Origin: Zasmidium citrigriseum
Taxonomy: Eukaryota; Ascomycota; Dothideomycetes; Mycosphaerellales; Mycosphaerellaceae
Reading direction: 5' to 3'
DNA: 64,000 nt
Assembly (NCBI GenBank): GCA_002786025.1
Contig: NHNW01000042.1
Span: forward strand, 62,001 to 126,000
The notes under the pieces are model-generated. The model worked only from the letters and a program-made list of their open reading frames with translations. It made no database searches and had not been told where the DNA came from. This document shows, one piece after another, positions 44,779-56,094 of the stretch. The position numbers and the translations under genes are program-made. Within the stretch, counting starts at the first letter, position 1, and every line of letters starts with the position of its first letter.

Positions 44779-45789
44779 ATGCTCGCCCTTCAGCCCCTAC
44801 CAACTCCGGACAAGTCTTTCAACAACCTACCGGCAGAAGTCCTGCTTGAAATCATCCCCTACATCCCATTCTCTCCCCACACTCTTTCCTGCCTCTGCCT
44901 GACCTGCGGCCGATTAAACGGCCTCATCAAAGCCCACGAGCAATCCCTCGTGTCCGACATCAAACACACCCAGATCCCGCGAAACGCCCTTCACCTCTTC
45001 CCGAGTCTAGACACCTCGACCTTCGACGGCCTATCGATCCTTCACAAGCGCCTTTCGACCCTCTCCGATCTACACGACCAATGGCTGCACATAACTTCTC
45101 ACGGCCCCGAACTGGACTGGCTCAAAGGCCGCTGGGAAACGATCCACAAGACCGGCTTGCTCCTCCTCTATCGACTTCAAGACAGCGGCAGCTACTGCAA
45201 CAAAGTCGCCATGCTTAATGGTCTACCGGCTACGAGTCTCGCATGTCTCCTCTTCAAGCTCATATCCTCAATCAAGATTTTGAGAATCTACGGTCCGGAG
45301 CCGATCAATGGCAACTGGTCAGCAGGAGATATCATGGCACGGAGCGACGTCGAGCTAGCTTTCGAAGAGATGTTGCTGCAGTATGGCCCAGACTTCTTCG
45401 TGGCAATGCTCAGAGCCGGTGGCAGGCAGAAGAAAGGCAGTGAAGCGAGCACTACGAATGACCAAGATCAATGGGCAATCGAGTAAGTTCACGACACCTC
45501 AATACTTTTGTCAACACACTGACCCTCTCCTCGCAGCGCCTTAGAACGCGAAGTCGAAGGCATGCTCGAACGCCAAATGCCCTCAGCCGACGGCTGGCCA
45601 AAACCACCGACCCTCACCTCCTGCATGCGCCGAGCCTTTGCCGCGCGGTGCGGCTGCCACATCTCGCAGAACGTGGGCAAGATGTGGGAAGTTTTGTCCT
45701 CGACGTCTTTTGACGAGGTCGACGAGGCGAAGATGATTCAGGTGGTCAAGGGCGAGGAGTTGGTCGGAGGCATGAAGAGGATCTTTTGA
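44779..45789 (+). CDS. F-box protein
   Basis: Probable substrate-recognition subunit of an SCF ubiquitin ligase. Exons 44779..45482 and 45537..45789 join over a 54-nt intron to give 318 residues. The F-box lies at about residues 13-55 (FNNLPAEVLLEIIPYIPF, then LSCLCLTCGRLNGLI). The rest is helical and shows no leucine-rich or WD repeats, so the target-binding part is of the undefined type common in fungi. The region WAIDALEREVEGML is created by the splice. The start at 44779 is preferred to the ATG at 44655, which lies in another frame. It is tail-to-tail with the MFS transporter gene. Confidence 0.82.
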
Positions 45790-46100
45790 CTATATACTTT
45801 GCCGTGGGGCTTTGTGATTGGGCTGGGGGATGTGGAGCAGCATCAGTAGTAGGGCTGTGAGATGGGATTGGGGCTTTAGGGATGTGTATACGACAGAAGT
45901 AGAGCTCTTGTGAGCTCGGTGGGCTGGTGTGATACCAGGCATTTGGAGAAAGTATTATGAATGAGAAAAGCTCAAATTCATTCCCTTTCGTATTCTTGCA
46001 TTTCGTCATCTGTTATGTTGAGTTGGGTATCATCGCTATCTCTGTACATTCGCCACAAGATCTCTTCCTTGCGTTCCGTCTTCCAAAAAGTACTGTCGTT
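45790..46100. other. Convergent 3' spacer
   Basis: 311 bp between the F-box and MFS stop codons. Nothing recognised. Confidence 0.4.
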
Positions 46101-47938
46101 CTAAACCTTCTCTTCGGCTTCAGCCTTCTTCTCCTCTCCGCCCTCCTTCACCTCCGTATTACTCGACTTCGTCGTCGGTCCTTGCTTCCCCTTCACGCTC
46201 CTCCACTCCAACGCAAAAGATCCCAAAGCCGAAAGACAAGCCATCACCAACCCAACAACAAATACCTGCCTCACAGCACGATTATACACAACCAAAACCT
46301 CCCTCAGATCAGCCGCCGGCACCGCACTCTTGAGATCCGTAGCCCCCGTCTTAGTCGGATCAAAACCGGGCAACACACCTCTCAGTCCTTGAACGAGCTT
46401 TTGGTCGAAGGAGTTCTGCCCAACAGAGACGAAGATGGCACCGCCGAGTTGCTGGACGAAGAACATGAGCGAGACGCCGAGAGGGACGTCTTTCCGTTTG
46501 AGGACGGTTTGAGCAGCGAGAGTCCCCTGCTGCATCCCCACTCCAATCCCAAACCCAAGCAAAATCTGATAGCCAATCCACATTCCACTGGACGTCTCAA
46601 GGTTGAAAGTGGTGATGAGACCAGCACCAACCGGCATCAAAACCGACGACAGTATAGCAAAAGGCGTATAATACCCTATCCTCGCGACCGTCTGACCAGC
46701 AAAAATACTCCCAACAACAAGGGACAGGATCAAGGGGAGCGTGTCGATTCCCGATTTCACAGCTGAGACGCCTTTGATGGCCTGGAACCAGATGGGCAGG
46801 AAATAGACCATGATCATCATTGCGGAGGCCATGCAGAAGGTGTAGAGCATCGCAGCTACAACGGAGCGATTTTGGACGAGTCGAGGGGAGATTGTTGCGG
46901 TCTCAGGCCGGAGGATCTGGACGATTATGAAAGCGATGAGGGTGAGTCCGAAGACGACCAGGAGAGCGATGATTCGGCCGTCGGACCAGGCGTATTGTGC
47001 GCCGCCCCACTGCAAGGCGAGCAGGAGACAGATGATACTCGGCAGGAGGAAGAACTCCCCCAGCAAATCCAACCGCGCGAGCTGTTCTCGAATTTTCAGG
47101 CCCGGCATCGCGGGGACTGTCGGTTTGAGGATGAAGAGGATGATCACCCAGGCCACGCCGCCGATGGGGAGGTTGATGTAGAAGCACCAGCGCCAGCTAA
47201 CGTTCGTCGTAAAAGCCCCTCCGAGCAAAGGTCCAATAACAGACGCAATCCCAAAAACCGCCCCAAAAAGCCCCATATACTTCGGCCTCTTGCTCAGCGG
47301 AATAATACTCACCATGAGCACCACACTTCCCGCCTGCGTCCCCGCCGTCCCGACACCCGCCAGCGCTCGTCCGATAATAAACGCCACGGAGTTGGGCGCC
47401 GCTCCACAAACCACACTCCCGACTTCAAAGACCACGATCATGGTCAGGAAGATATACTTCGGAGAGTTGAAAGTGTAGATTTTCCCGAATAAGGGCTGGA
47501 AGGCTGAGGCTGTGAGGGAGAAGGCGCTGGCGTACCAGCCTACGTCGTCGAGGGAGTGGAATTCGTTTGTGATTTGGGGGATTGCGGTTGCGACGATTGT
47601 GCGGTCGAGGGCCATTAGGAAGAGGGCGAGGAGGATTGCTGTCTGTTCTCATCAAAAGGGAAGGGTTAGCGGCTGTTGAGGGTGGGTGTGGGTGTTTGGA
47701 GAGGGTTGGGTTAATGGAGACTTACGAAGACGATGATCCGTTCTTTCGTGCCAGGGTATTCGATCTCTGAGGGAGCGGCGGATTTTTGGCGGGTGAGGTC
47801 GTCATTTTGTTGTTGTTGTGTTTGCTGATCGTTGGTCTCAGGTTGGTGTTGCTTTTCGATTTCTGTATCGCTGGACGCAAGACTCTCAGCCCGGTGGTGA
47901 GTGTCTTCCGGCTTCTCGATTGACATTGTTGAAGCCAT
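46101..47938 (-). CDS. MFS multidrug efflux transporter, DHA2 type (14 TM)
   Basis: Plasma-membrane proton antiporter of the drug:H+ antiporter-2 group. Exons 47938..47726 and 47642..46101 join over an 83-nt intron to give 584 residues. The first 60 residues are a Gln/Glu/Asp-rich cytoplasmic leader. TM1 is assembled across the splice ([29 protein letters not shown]), which contains the D-R/T-I-V motif of the group. Motif A-like FGKIYTF, motif B/C-like [13 protein letters not shown] and [12 protein letters not shown] follow, then further membrane spans to the last at [20 protein letters not shown] charged tail rich in Lys and Glu closes the chain. Related pumps export mycotoxins or antifungals, but no biosynthetic genes are next to it, so the cargo is unknown. 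Confidence 0.92.
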
Positions 47939-48661
47939 GCCGTCAAGTCAATGTTGAGTACCGTTCGGTAGAACGTCGTGTTCGAGATGTTTCTTGAGTT
48001 CCTTTCGTCCAAACCGCGACATCCCCTTCATTATATCCTCCCCTCCTCCATATGCACCTCAAAACGCCTTCTCGCATTGACTCAACGACCATCGGCACCT
48101 ACCATCCGGACAAATACCAACAGCTGATTCGCCAGAACTCAATCTCAAGAACTTGCATGTGCAAGCGAGCAACGGGCTCGGCGAGCCAGCACCGATGATG
48201 CCGGCGTTTGAGCCAATGGCAGGGTGTTGCTGCTCGGTCGGACGGCAAGGATGAGGCCGAGTGTTGACTTCAGGTCTTCTTTGTCCGTGATGCCTGGTAC
48301 GGGTTGTGCTTTGTTTTTTTTTATTGTTGTTGTGAACGAGATGCAAAGGTGAATGCGAAGGTACGAGAGTTGGGAAGGAACGATGCGAGGATGGAAGTTT
48401 CTGGGTTTTGGGAAAGCACGAGATCATGTTGAAATAGAGAGAAGGAAGGGACTAACAAGAAGCAAGGTTTGGATAAAATGCATAACATTGCTGCGAAATA
48501 TCACAGGACTCCATACGCCGTATCCCTCAGCAATGTGCATCATTCGGTGTCATCATACCCCTCAATCACCATCCGTTAAATCCACTGCAAATGCATCCTA
48601 TACCTCCCATCACAACCCGTGAATACCCATCGTAACTCCTCGCAAAAACAAACAGAAAACA
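47939..48661. other. Upstream region of the MFS gene
   Basis: About 720 bp with a T-rich run and TTG repeats near 48312-48330. Short overlapping frames only. It holds the MFS promoter and the 3' flank of the next gene. Confidence 0.45.
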
Positions 48662-49477
48662 TCAACGTCCCATCACCTCAAGATGTGCCGCCAGCGAAGC
48701 AATCTCCCTCTCCCTTCCCCTCCTCGCCCTATTCGTATCCTGCAAAGCCTTCTCCCTAAAAATCCGATCGAGCCTCCTTCCCCACGTCTCCCTCAGATCA
48801 ATCTGCCTGAGCAACTCCTTCACCGTCGCCTCCACTTGGGTCCAACGCTCCTCTCCAACGTCCTGACGAACATTTCGTGTGACAATTTTCGCCATCATCG
48901 CTTTATACTGATCTATCTCCCAGCGATTCTTATCGGCAGTAAGAGTGGCGGATTGCCGCAGAGCCCAGCTGCCGGTGATCCAGCTCCATTCGTCGGTGTT
49001 CTTGAAGCGGCAAAAGCGGCAGTTGCCGCTCTCGCAGTGGTAGCGCTTGTTCATGTCGCCCGTGTGGATTTCGGCGGCTTGGGGCGCCGTGCCACGCGCA
49101 GGAGCTGGGGCGTTGACGGTAGGGTGGTCGGCGGTGGTGAGGTAGTGCCTCTTGCGCTGGTTGAGGAGGCAGACGAGAGGCATCACCGCCGGGGCTTGTG
49201 GTCCTTCGGTGAGTGAAGGCTCACCAGCGACCGCCAGTTTGGCGGGCTTGTGAGGGACTTCACGAGCGGCGCTCGGTGCGCGCTCGAATTTCTTCCTTGG
49301 TGGGAAGGGGATAACTTCCGGCTCTGCGGAGTCCGGGACGAGAGGCGCTTGTTGCGTGAGGCCCTCTTCCGTGGCCTTGCTTTCAACGGAAGTGGTATTG
49401 CCCCCCAGCCTGATCACAGGGGCCGGCTCGAGAGTTGGGTGAACACTCTCGAAGCGGCCAGCAATCCCCGAACCCAT
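48662..49477 (-). CDS. Hypothetical protein with CxxxxCxxC motif
   Basis: Single-exon frame of 271 codons from an ATG at 49477. I do not recognise a family. Residues 1-140 are Pro/Ala-rich and probably disordered. A short cysteine motif, YHCESGNCRFCRFKNTDEWSW, lies at about 146-166 and could bind a metal. The rest is strongly helical and basic, with WEIDQYKAMMAKIV, WTQVEATVKELLRQIDLRE and FREKALQDTNRARRGREREI, suggesting a coiled coil or RNA/DNA contact. It diverges from the gene at 50219 across 741 bp. The frame is long, with a sensible amino acid pattern, so I believe it is real, but the function is unknown. Confidence 0.6.
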   Translation of the reverse strand: MGSGIAGRFESVHPTLEPAPVIRLGGNTTSVESKATEEGLTQQAPLVPDSAEPEVIPFPPRKKFERAPSAAREVPHKPAKLAVAGEPSLTEGPQAPAVMPLVCLLNQRKRHYLTTADHPTVNAPAPARGTAPQAAEIHTGDMNKRYHCESGNCRFCRFKNTDEWSWITGSWALRQSATLTADKNRWEIDQYKAMMAKIVTRNVRQDVGEERWTQVEATVKELLRQIDLRETWGRRLDRIFREKALQDTNRARRGREREIASLAAHLEVMGR

Positions 49478-50218
49478 CTCGAACGCTTGATGTCTCTTCG
49501 GCCTGTTGAGTGGCAGGATCGAACGTCGAGAAACGGAGATAGATGCGCGAGAGCGATAAAGTTGTTGTGTTATGTTTCTGTGCTTGAGGGCAGCGTTTGT
49601 GAGTGAAGGGAATTCGTCTGCAATGAGTGCGAGGGCGCAATACGAGAGATCGAGATTGGCTTTTAATACCTATTGTATGTGTGCGCGGGTGCTGACCAGC
49701 TCTGCAATCTCACACGCTCAGATAATTCGAGAATATCTAGCTCATGGCAGCGCACAGTGGTCAGTCCATTTTGGGGTAATTCTCTTTTCTCCGTTCGACC
49801 AGTCTAGGAAATGGCAGGTGTAAATTTGGGACGTACCATACTTTGAGGTCCGGTATTAGGTGACCAGCTTTCCAACAGTCCAATCGTCGTCTCTGGAATG
49901 GTATGGTCGAGGTAGTCAGATCTCTCAATTCGACAATTTTCTGCAATTTTGCTGGGCAGTCCACCATGTCGTCGCTAGATCATGGTGCGTATTCACGGTG
50001 GGAAATTCGCCAAATGCTGAATTTCGGCCATCTTGCAGGTATAAGAGACACGCCAGAGACCGCCTCTACCTCTGGATTTCTTCTTCACAACCATCTGTTC
50101 ACACATCAGTTCGCCCAATTTTCAACACAACTGCTCATACAGTCCCAACACATACAAGACCTCGGTCACCTCACTCACCTTCACAACACGTCTTTGGACC
50201 CACCAACAAAGAGTCCCG
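49478..50218. other. Divergent promoter region
   Basis: 741 bp between two divergent unrecognised genes. Short open frames on both strands; nothing recognised. Confidence 0.45.
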
Positions 50219-51225
50219 ATGTCGAACTGGCACCGCTGGATCTTCCACGATATTTTGCATAGCAAGGTCGTCAACTCGTCGCCCTCCATAGCCCACGAAC
50301 ATCGTCTACCGCAACTTTCTGCTGTGCCTCTCCTGCCCCAAGCTGCTGCTGCGTCCGCACCAGAAATGGGTCCACGAGGCTGCACATCTCCAGCGTCAGG
50401 CTCGCTGAAGGACCTACGCAAAGACCGCAAGGTGCAACGCAATGGACACGTTCCCTTCTATCTCTCCAAGGCCGTCTGGAAGGAGAAGGCAACCGGAATT
50501 CTCGCCAAAAGAAACGGCAAGAAGTCGTGGAGCCATTGGGAGCATAAAGAACAAGTGGAGAGAATTCATGACTTCTTGAAAGCGAAAGGCAATCCACACG
50601 ACGAGTGGAGGCTGCTCACGGCCCGTAGCGACAGCAGCGCCGGTCAATACGCCAGAAGACTCGACGCACTCCGGTATGTCAACAGCCTGGAACGCACTCC
50701 AGAAGGCAGGTTGAAGAAGCCACCGACGGCGGAGGCTCTCGAGGAGGGACTGGAGCTTCGTTACCAGATCTTGGTTTCCAAAGCCAACCGGCATGCCATG
50801 ACGGTGGACAGATTCGTAAGTTCTCTCGAGTGATCATCCCTTGTGCTAAAGACGTAAAGCTGACATTCTTTTAGGGATCCGAGGAGTCCACTTCCGTTTC
50901 CGCAAGTTCCAGAAAGGCCACCTTTGACGGCAGCGACCTCGAGATGCGTGACCTCGAGGACATTTACGACGCAGCTCCTATTGACAGCGATCCTATGTCT
51001 GACCTCGAGAAGCTGGATACCGATTATGAATTGCCCGACAGCTGGGATGATGTGTACAACACCGACGAGGCCATGGACACCGACGACACCGACTCTGAAA
51101 AGCAGTCCGAAAGCGACTCTCAGATGGAGCTTTCTGTCACGGACTCATCGTACTCGGACGACCCATTCGCCCTCGATCCTACCAGTGATGATTCCGACGA
51201 GGGAGATGAAATCATCGCGGCTTGA
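50219..51225 (+). CDS. Hypothetical protein with basic core and acidic tail
   Basis: Exons 50219..50815 and 50875..51225 join over a 59-nt intron with a canonical branch (GCTGAC) to give 315 residues. I do not recognise a family. Residues 60-200 form a basic, Trp- and Lys-rich helical core (FYLSKAVWKEKATGILAKRNGKKSWSHW as successive blocks, ending SKANRHAMTVDRF). The second exon is extremely acidic (DLEDIYDAAPIDSD, DSDEGDEII) and Ser-rich and is probably disordered, as in histone-binding or chromatin proteins; that comparison is speculation. The start at 50219 is the first ATG of the frame and lies in a pyrimidine-rich context. Confidence 0.65.
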
Positions 51226-52003
51226 AGAAACAATGGTCGAAACAGCAGGCGCCTCGACAATGGTGTATCGCCGAGCACAACATGCCGTGGTCGTCTCAAA
51301 TGTAACGTCTCACGCAAAGCGAGGCGCAGTTGCCATATACAATGAACATGATGAAGGAGGATGATGAACAGATTGTGATAATGATGGATGATCAAAGAAG
51401 ATTGATGGTATCGAGGAAGGAAGGTGATGTGAAGACAGATCCAACGCGATTGGACATTTTGGCAGACCCTTGGCAGTTTCTATTTTTGTAGCCTCGAAAT
51501 CATGCAAGTGGAGCCGATCAACCTCGCCTCACTTCCTCACACCGCAAAGCACCTTTCCCTCTTGCACACTCCCACAAAGCCTGCATGTATATCTCTCCCA
51601 TGTCCCACTCGCCACTGCCGCTACCCGACTCTACCCCAGCTTTTCAACATGATCAGCAAAAGATTTGCGAAGAGATCGTCCGTGTGAATGCACCACCTGC
51701 CACTGTGGGATCTCGCCGCGGGCATGAAGGCCAGGAATAGTAGCAGGGCAGAGGCAAAATGTCACCTCGCCAAGGTCGTGAATCCTTCGCAGAGATATGC
51801 GTTTCATCTTGGGCGTTCGTCACGCTGTTGTCAGACTACTGAACGCCTCTTCTAGCACAGCCTCCTACGAGTTCTATGAGGTGGAGGTAAGTCTGACTTC
51901 TTTCTCCTCAAAGATATCTCACAGACTTAGTCTCGCAACGACGAGGACTGCTTCGTCAATCTTGACTTCCAAGAGATCCGCCATGCTTTGAGAAATTAGG
52001 TGG
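51226..52003. other. Intergenic region between hypothetical gene and BTB gene 1
   Basis: About 780 bp, 3' flank of the preceding gene and promoter of the BTB gene. Short frames such as 51120..51395 (-) overlap the acidic exon and are shadows. Nothing else recognised. Confidence 0.45.
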
Positions 52004-53019
52004 ATGCGGAAGATTCGTTCCTTCGCCATGGGGGAACGCCCACGACTGGAGCTGTTCAATGGCTTGGCCTCTCTGTACCAATCGCGAGAATTCACAGATC
52101 TTGTCTTGTTTGGTCGAGAGGGCTCTCGACATCCTGTGCATCGAGCGATAGTCTGTCCAAGATCTGAGTACCTCTACAAAGCTGTCAAGGAAGAGAGATG
52201 GAGGGTAAGCTCAAACAAGACCCATTCATGTGCATAGCACTTACAGTTTACTAGGACGGCATATCAGGCCAAATCACCCTCCCTGACGACGATGAAGTCG
52301 TCCGCCTAATGGTCGAATACCTCTACCTCCTCGACTACGACCCCATCGTCCCCGGCCAAACACCCTCCACCCAATCCCACCACAGTAGCAGCAATGAAGA
52401 CCACCACAGCCGCGACAGCAGCGACACCCTCTCCATCCGCACCCAAGCAGGCGAGTACGGCCACGTCTACGGCACCTCCGCCGTGTCAGCCTTCGGCGGC
52501 CCCCAACACCACCAGCTCCCGTTCAATGCACCCTTCCAACGTACGAGGACAGACTCCTCCTTGACCGTCCACGCCGCCCCGGATTACTCCAATTTCGGTA
52601 CAGGACCCTCCATCCCTCCCCTGCGACGGCGTAAGACCAGTCGTGGGGGCATGGTGACAGCTGCTCCGGAACCTTCTCCTCTGGCGACTAAAGAACCGCA
52701 TCTCGTTCTCCATGCTAGGATGTACAGCGCCGCGGACACTTACGGGATTGGAGGCCTGAAGGCGCTTAGTCTGGACAAATTCAAAATTCAGCTAACTCGG
52801 CACTGGGATTCCGTCGAATTCTCAGAGGCGATACATATCGTCTACACGTCAACACCAGCTTCCGACAAAGACATGCGAGAAGCAGTCGCCGATACGCTGG
52901 ACTGGCATAGTCGCTTACTCGACAAGCCAGAGATCGAGATCGCCGTGATGTCCATCGATGGACTGGCATATGAACTGTTGAAACGAAGCAGGAGAGCAGA
53001 ACCAGAGTATATGGGATGA
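52004..53019 (+). CDS. BTB/POZ-domain protein 1
   Basis: Exons 52004..52204 and 52255..53019 join over a 50-nt intron; 321 residues from the ATG at 52004, or 313 from the ATG at 52028. The BTB fold occupies about residues 16-95 and is split by the intron: LFNGLASLYQSREFTDLVLF, HPVHRAIVCPRSEYLYKAV, then ISGQITLPDDDEVVRLMVEYLYLLDY. A Ser/His/Gln-rich disordered insert follows, then a C-terminal helical region LHARMYSAADTYGIGGLKAL and IHIVYTSTPASDKDMREAV. BTB proteins of this kind often act as Cul3 adaptors, but fungal ones with this layout are mostly uncharacterised. It shares architecture with the gene at 59102, on the other side of doa1. Confidence 0.83.
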
Positions 53020-53314
53020 ACAGGACGTGGAGTGAGCGACATAACATACCCCATTCGTTTTGACTGTCTGTATCTGAGAGTATCATCTATCGTGCTTATC
53101 ATACAGCATGCTTTTGTTTCGTGTCATGTTTCGTCATGTCCGACGCCCACGCTATGCAATGCGAAAGCCCCTAGAGGCTGCGATGCAGGACTGCACGATG
53201 GTGTGAGTCGAAGGCGCAAAGGATGCCGTTCTCGGTCAGCAAAATGATCGGCTTGATGTTGAGGATGCCTTGCCCAACACGAATGATATCACAATCGGCG
53301 AGGGCACCTCATCA

Positions 53315-56094
53315 TCAGCGCAGCTCATCCCTGATCTCCTGAATGAGCTCCTTGGTGTTGGGTAGTTGCGAGGCCGGCTTCACCGACACAAAGTGCAAGG
53401 TTCCCGAAATGCCACTCTTGAGAGAGTTTCTGAAGTCGTCGCCGAGAGATAGCAGCGTACCGAGCGCAGCCAGTGTGCGGTAGAGAGCGTCATTATCTGC
53501 GGCATGCGGGCTCTCACATTCCAAAAGGTTGGCAATGTCAGTAAGCAGTGTCTTGGCTCTGGCCTCGCGCATTGCAGCCTCGCCAGCAGGTGCGCCACTG
53601 GTAAGCAAGACGGCATAGTTGAGGTACAGAGTCGCCAATGCTTTGGCTTGAGCGGGTGACTCTGGTTCGGCTGCGAAAGGTCGGACAAGTCGCAGTGTCG
53701 CGTCATAAGTACCATCGACGATCAGGCGACCAGACTCGCTCTTGAACAAGTTCACCAGCAGTCGGATCGCATGTACGACGTTGTTGGCAGTCTCCTGCCG
53801 CTGGTCGAAAAGCCCGGCTGCGCCGAGAGTCTCAACGATAGTCTTGTCCCCTGCGCTTGTAGCACTGACGAACGACGGTGACACCGCAAGCAACGCCAGA
53901 ACTCCCACTGCAGGCACCCTGCTCTTGCATGGCCATTGTGATGCAACCTTCAGTAACGCAAAAGTTTGTGACTCGGTTGGGTGTGGGTCTTGCTTGTTCT
54001 GCAGCTGCGTGGGGAGAGCTTTGAGAGCTGCGAGCTCATCCGGCTGCAGTGCCTGCTCTGGAGTAATGCCCCCAGATTTGCTCAGTTCCTCCGTCTTCTG
54101 CGAGATGATGTTGAGGGCATTGGCAGGGTTGCCCTCGATGATGTCGAGGTACGTCCGCTGCGGTATCTTCCGCTGGCCTGAAACGGATGAGGAGCCGACG
54201 TCTCCAGGCCGATATCTCCTGTCCGAACCCCAGGGATCACGCGCTTGCTGTGGAGGCGGGTTTGCAGCGCCAGATTCCTGTCCAATTCGCGCACCCTTCG
54301 TATTGTCCGATATCCAGTTTGCGACCTGCTCGTAATAGGAAAATGGCAGCTCGTTCTTCTCCAGGAACTTGCGAGCGGCATCCCACGGGCTTTCAGTGAG
54401 GTTGTATGGCAACTTGAGCGGCGGCTTGCCATCTTCGATATCAATGTCGAACACGAAATCGTACTCTTTGCCATCATGCACCTTCTTCGATGCACCTGTG
54501 CCTTCGCCTGCGACTACGGTTCCGATCTTAAGGTGCAATAACGTCAGTCATATGCAAAGTCAGGACTCGACAGAAAGAGAGCATACCAGGTTCCACTGAT
54601 TCGTAGAGGTGGACCACAAATGAGCTGTGACGCTGCCATCGTTTTCGCGAATGAAGAGCTGTTGTCCGTCTTTGTGACCGACCTGCGTCTGAAGTGCATC
54701 TGTTGAAACATCGGTTAGTTTGACGCAATCCTATATGCAATCCTTCGGCGAACGCTGCGAATGATATGCACCGTCACAGCCCCTGCAGGGCCGCGAGCAT
54801 TCTGCAGCAAGACGGACGTCAAGCGGAGCGCAGTCCATCATGGAGGCCATGAATGTTGCAGCATGCGAGATAAGACTTACCTGGACCTGGAAGGTTCTCC
54901 TTCTCGAATGGCTGGCCTTGGCTTGCGGTCTCGGCTGGAATCGCATACATGCGATTGCTCTCTTCGAAGGATTTGATGGCCTGCGATGACACGTCAGTTT
55001 TGTGGGATCCATTTTCCGTAGCTTCAGAACACCTGCCTCTGGATCTGCCTGTCTTTCCGGATCTCGTGAGAAGACCCTGATGATGTTGTCACTGGCGCCA
55101 CTGACAATGTCGCCCGTCTCTGGGCAAGCAGCCACAGACCATATACTGACCGCAGGATGTGTAATGGTCTGTACACACTTCCCTTGCCGCCATATGCGCA
55201 CGGTGCGATCCTCTGAAGAGCTCACAATGTCTCCATTGGGTAGTATTGCCAGGTTGTAGATGTAGGCGTTGTGGCCTTCAAGCGCACCCATTTGTTGTCC
55301 GTCCAATGTCCAGAGCCGGATCACTTCATCGTTGCCTGCTGCGGCGAAAGCAGCACCTGACCAGTGGTCTTCAGGGAGCTTGCAAAAGCACCGGACAACA
55401 TCGGTATGTCCTTTGATCGCGCCAAGGGTCTTGCCATTGATGTCGAAGACTCGAATGATCTTATCGGCGCAAGCGGTCAATACAATCTTCCGATCGTAGA
55501 CCATAACGCCCCAGACAGGCCCACCGTGTCCCGTCAACTCTGCAGTGACGCTCCCAGCTTCTACATCCCACACGAAAGCCTGGCTGTCCCAGCCGCCGCT
55601 GACGACCTTGCTGCCATCTTCGCTGAACGCCAAGCAGGTGATGTTGCCGGCGTGCCCTATCAGTAGTCGATGAGGATCCTCTTCAGGCGGCTGGCCGACC
55701 TGCTTCACGAAGACAAAGGTCTCCCTCCCGCCAGCAGCGACTAGGCCGTTGGGGTGCTCTTTCGACGGTGGTGCATAGGCGATGCCGTTGAACCAGTTGG
55801 AGCCTTGCACGGCGATCGTGTCATCGTAGACCGGGGGCTTGGGTGAGGTGAGGCTCCATTGTCTGACTGTGTTGTCTCGCGAGGCGGAAAAGATGAGCTT
55901 TCTGGTGGGAAAGACGACGGCTCGAACCTTGGAACCGCGTCGTTAGCTAGACATGGTCGCAAAGGGCATGACATGGCAGCCAAGAATAGCCGGCCGCGCA
56001 TACAAAGGAAAGTAGCGATAGGAAAACGCGATCACATGCTTACATCTTCTTCATGCCCGCGAAGGGTAGCGGCCAGCTTGAAGTCGCTGGCCAT
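53315..56094 (-). CDS. doa1: Ubiquitin-binding WD40-PFU-PUL protein Doa1/Ufd3
   Basis: Cdc48/p97 cofactor that controls ubiquitin turnover and sorting in cytosol and nucleus. Five exons (56094..56044, 55927..55031, 54980..54881, 54699..54587, 54526..53315) encode 790 residues; introns are 116, 50, 181 and 60 nt. The first exon gives MASDFKLAATLRGHEED. Seven WD40-type blades follow (about 10-300), with repeats such as LIGHAGNITCLAFSEDG, LTGHGGPVWGVM and LEGHNAYIYNLAILPNG. The PFU ubiquitin-binding domain (about 350-470) is assembled from three exons, including LFIRENDGSVTAHLWS and SPWDAARKFLEKNELPFSYYEQVANWI. The PUL armadillo-like domain (about 530-790) closes the protein. Each junction is fixed by phase and by family similarity. 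The intron at 54981..55030 has the unusual donor GTTCTG. Confidence 0.93.

Noticed and set aside
46872..47492. 206-codon acidic + strand frame
   Set aside because: Shadow of the MFS transporter coding strand.
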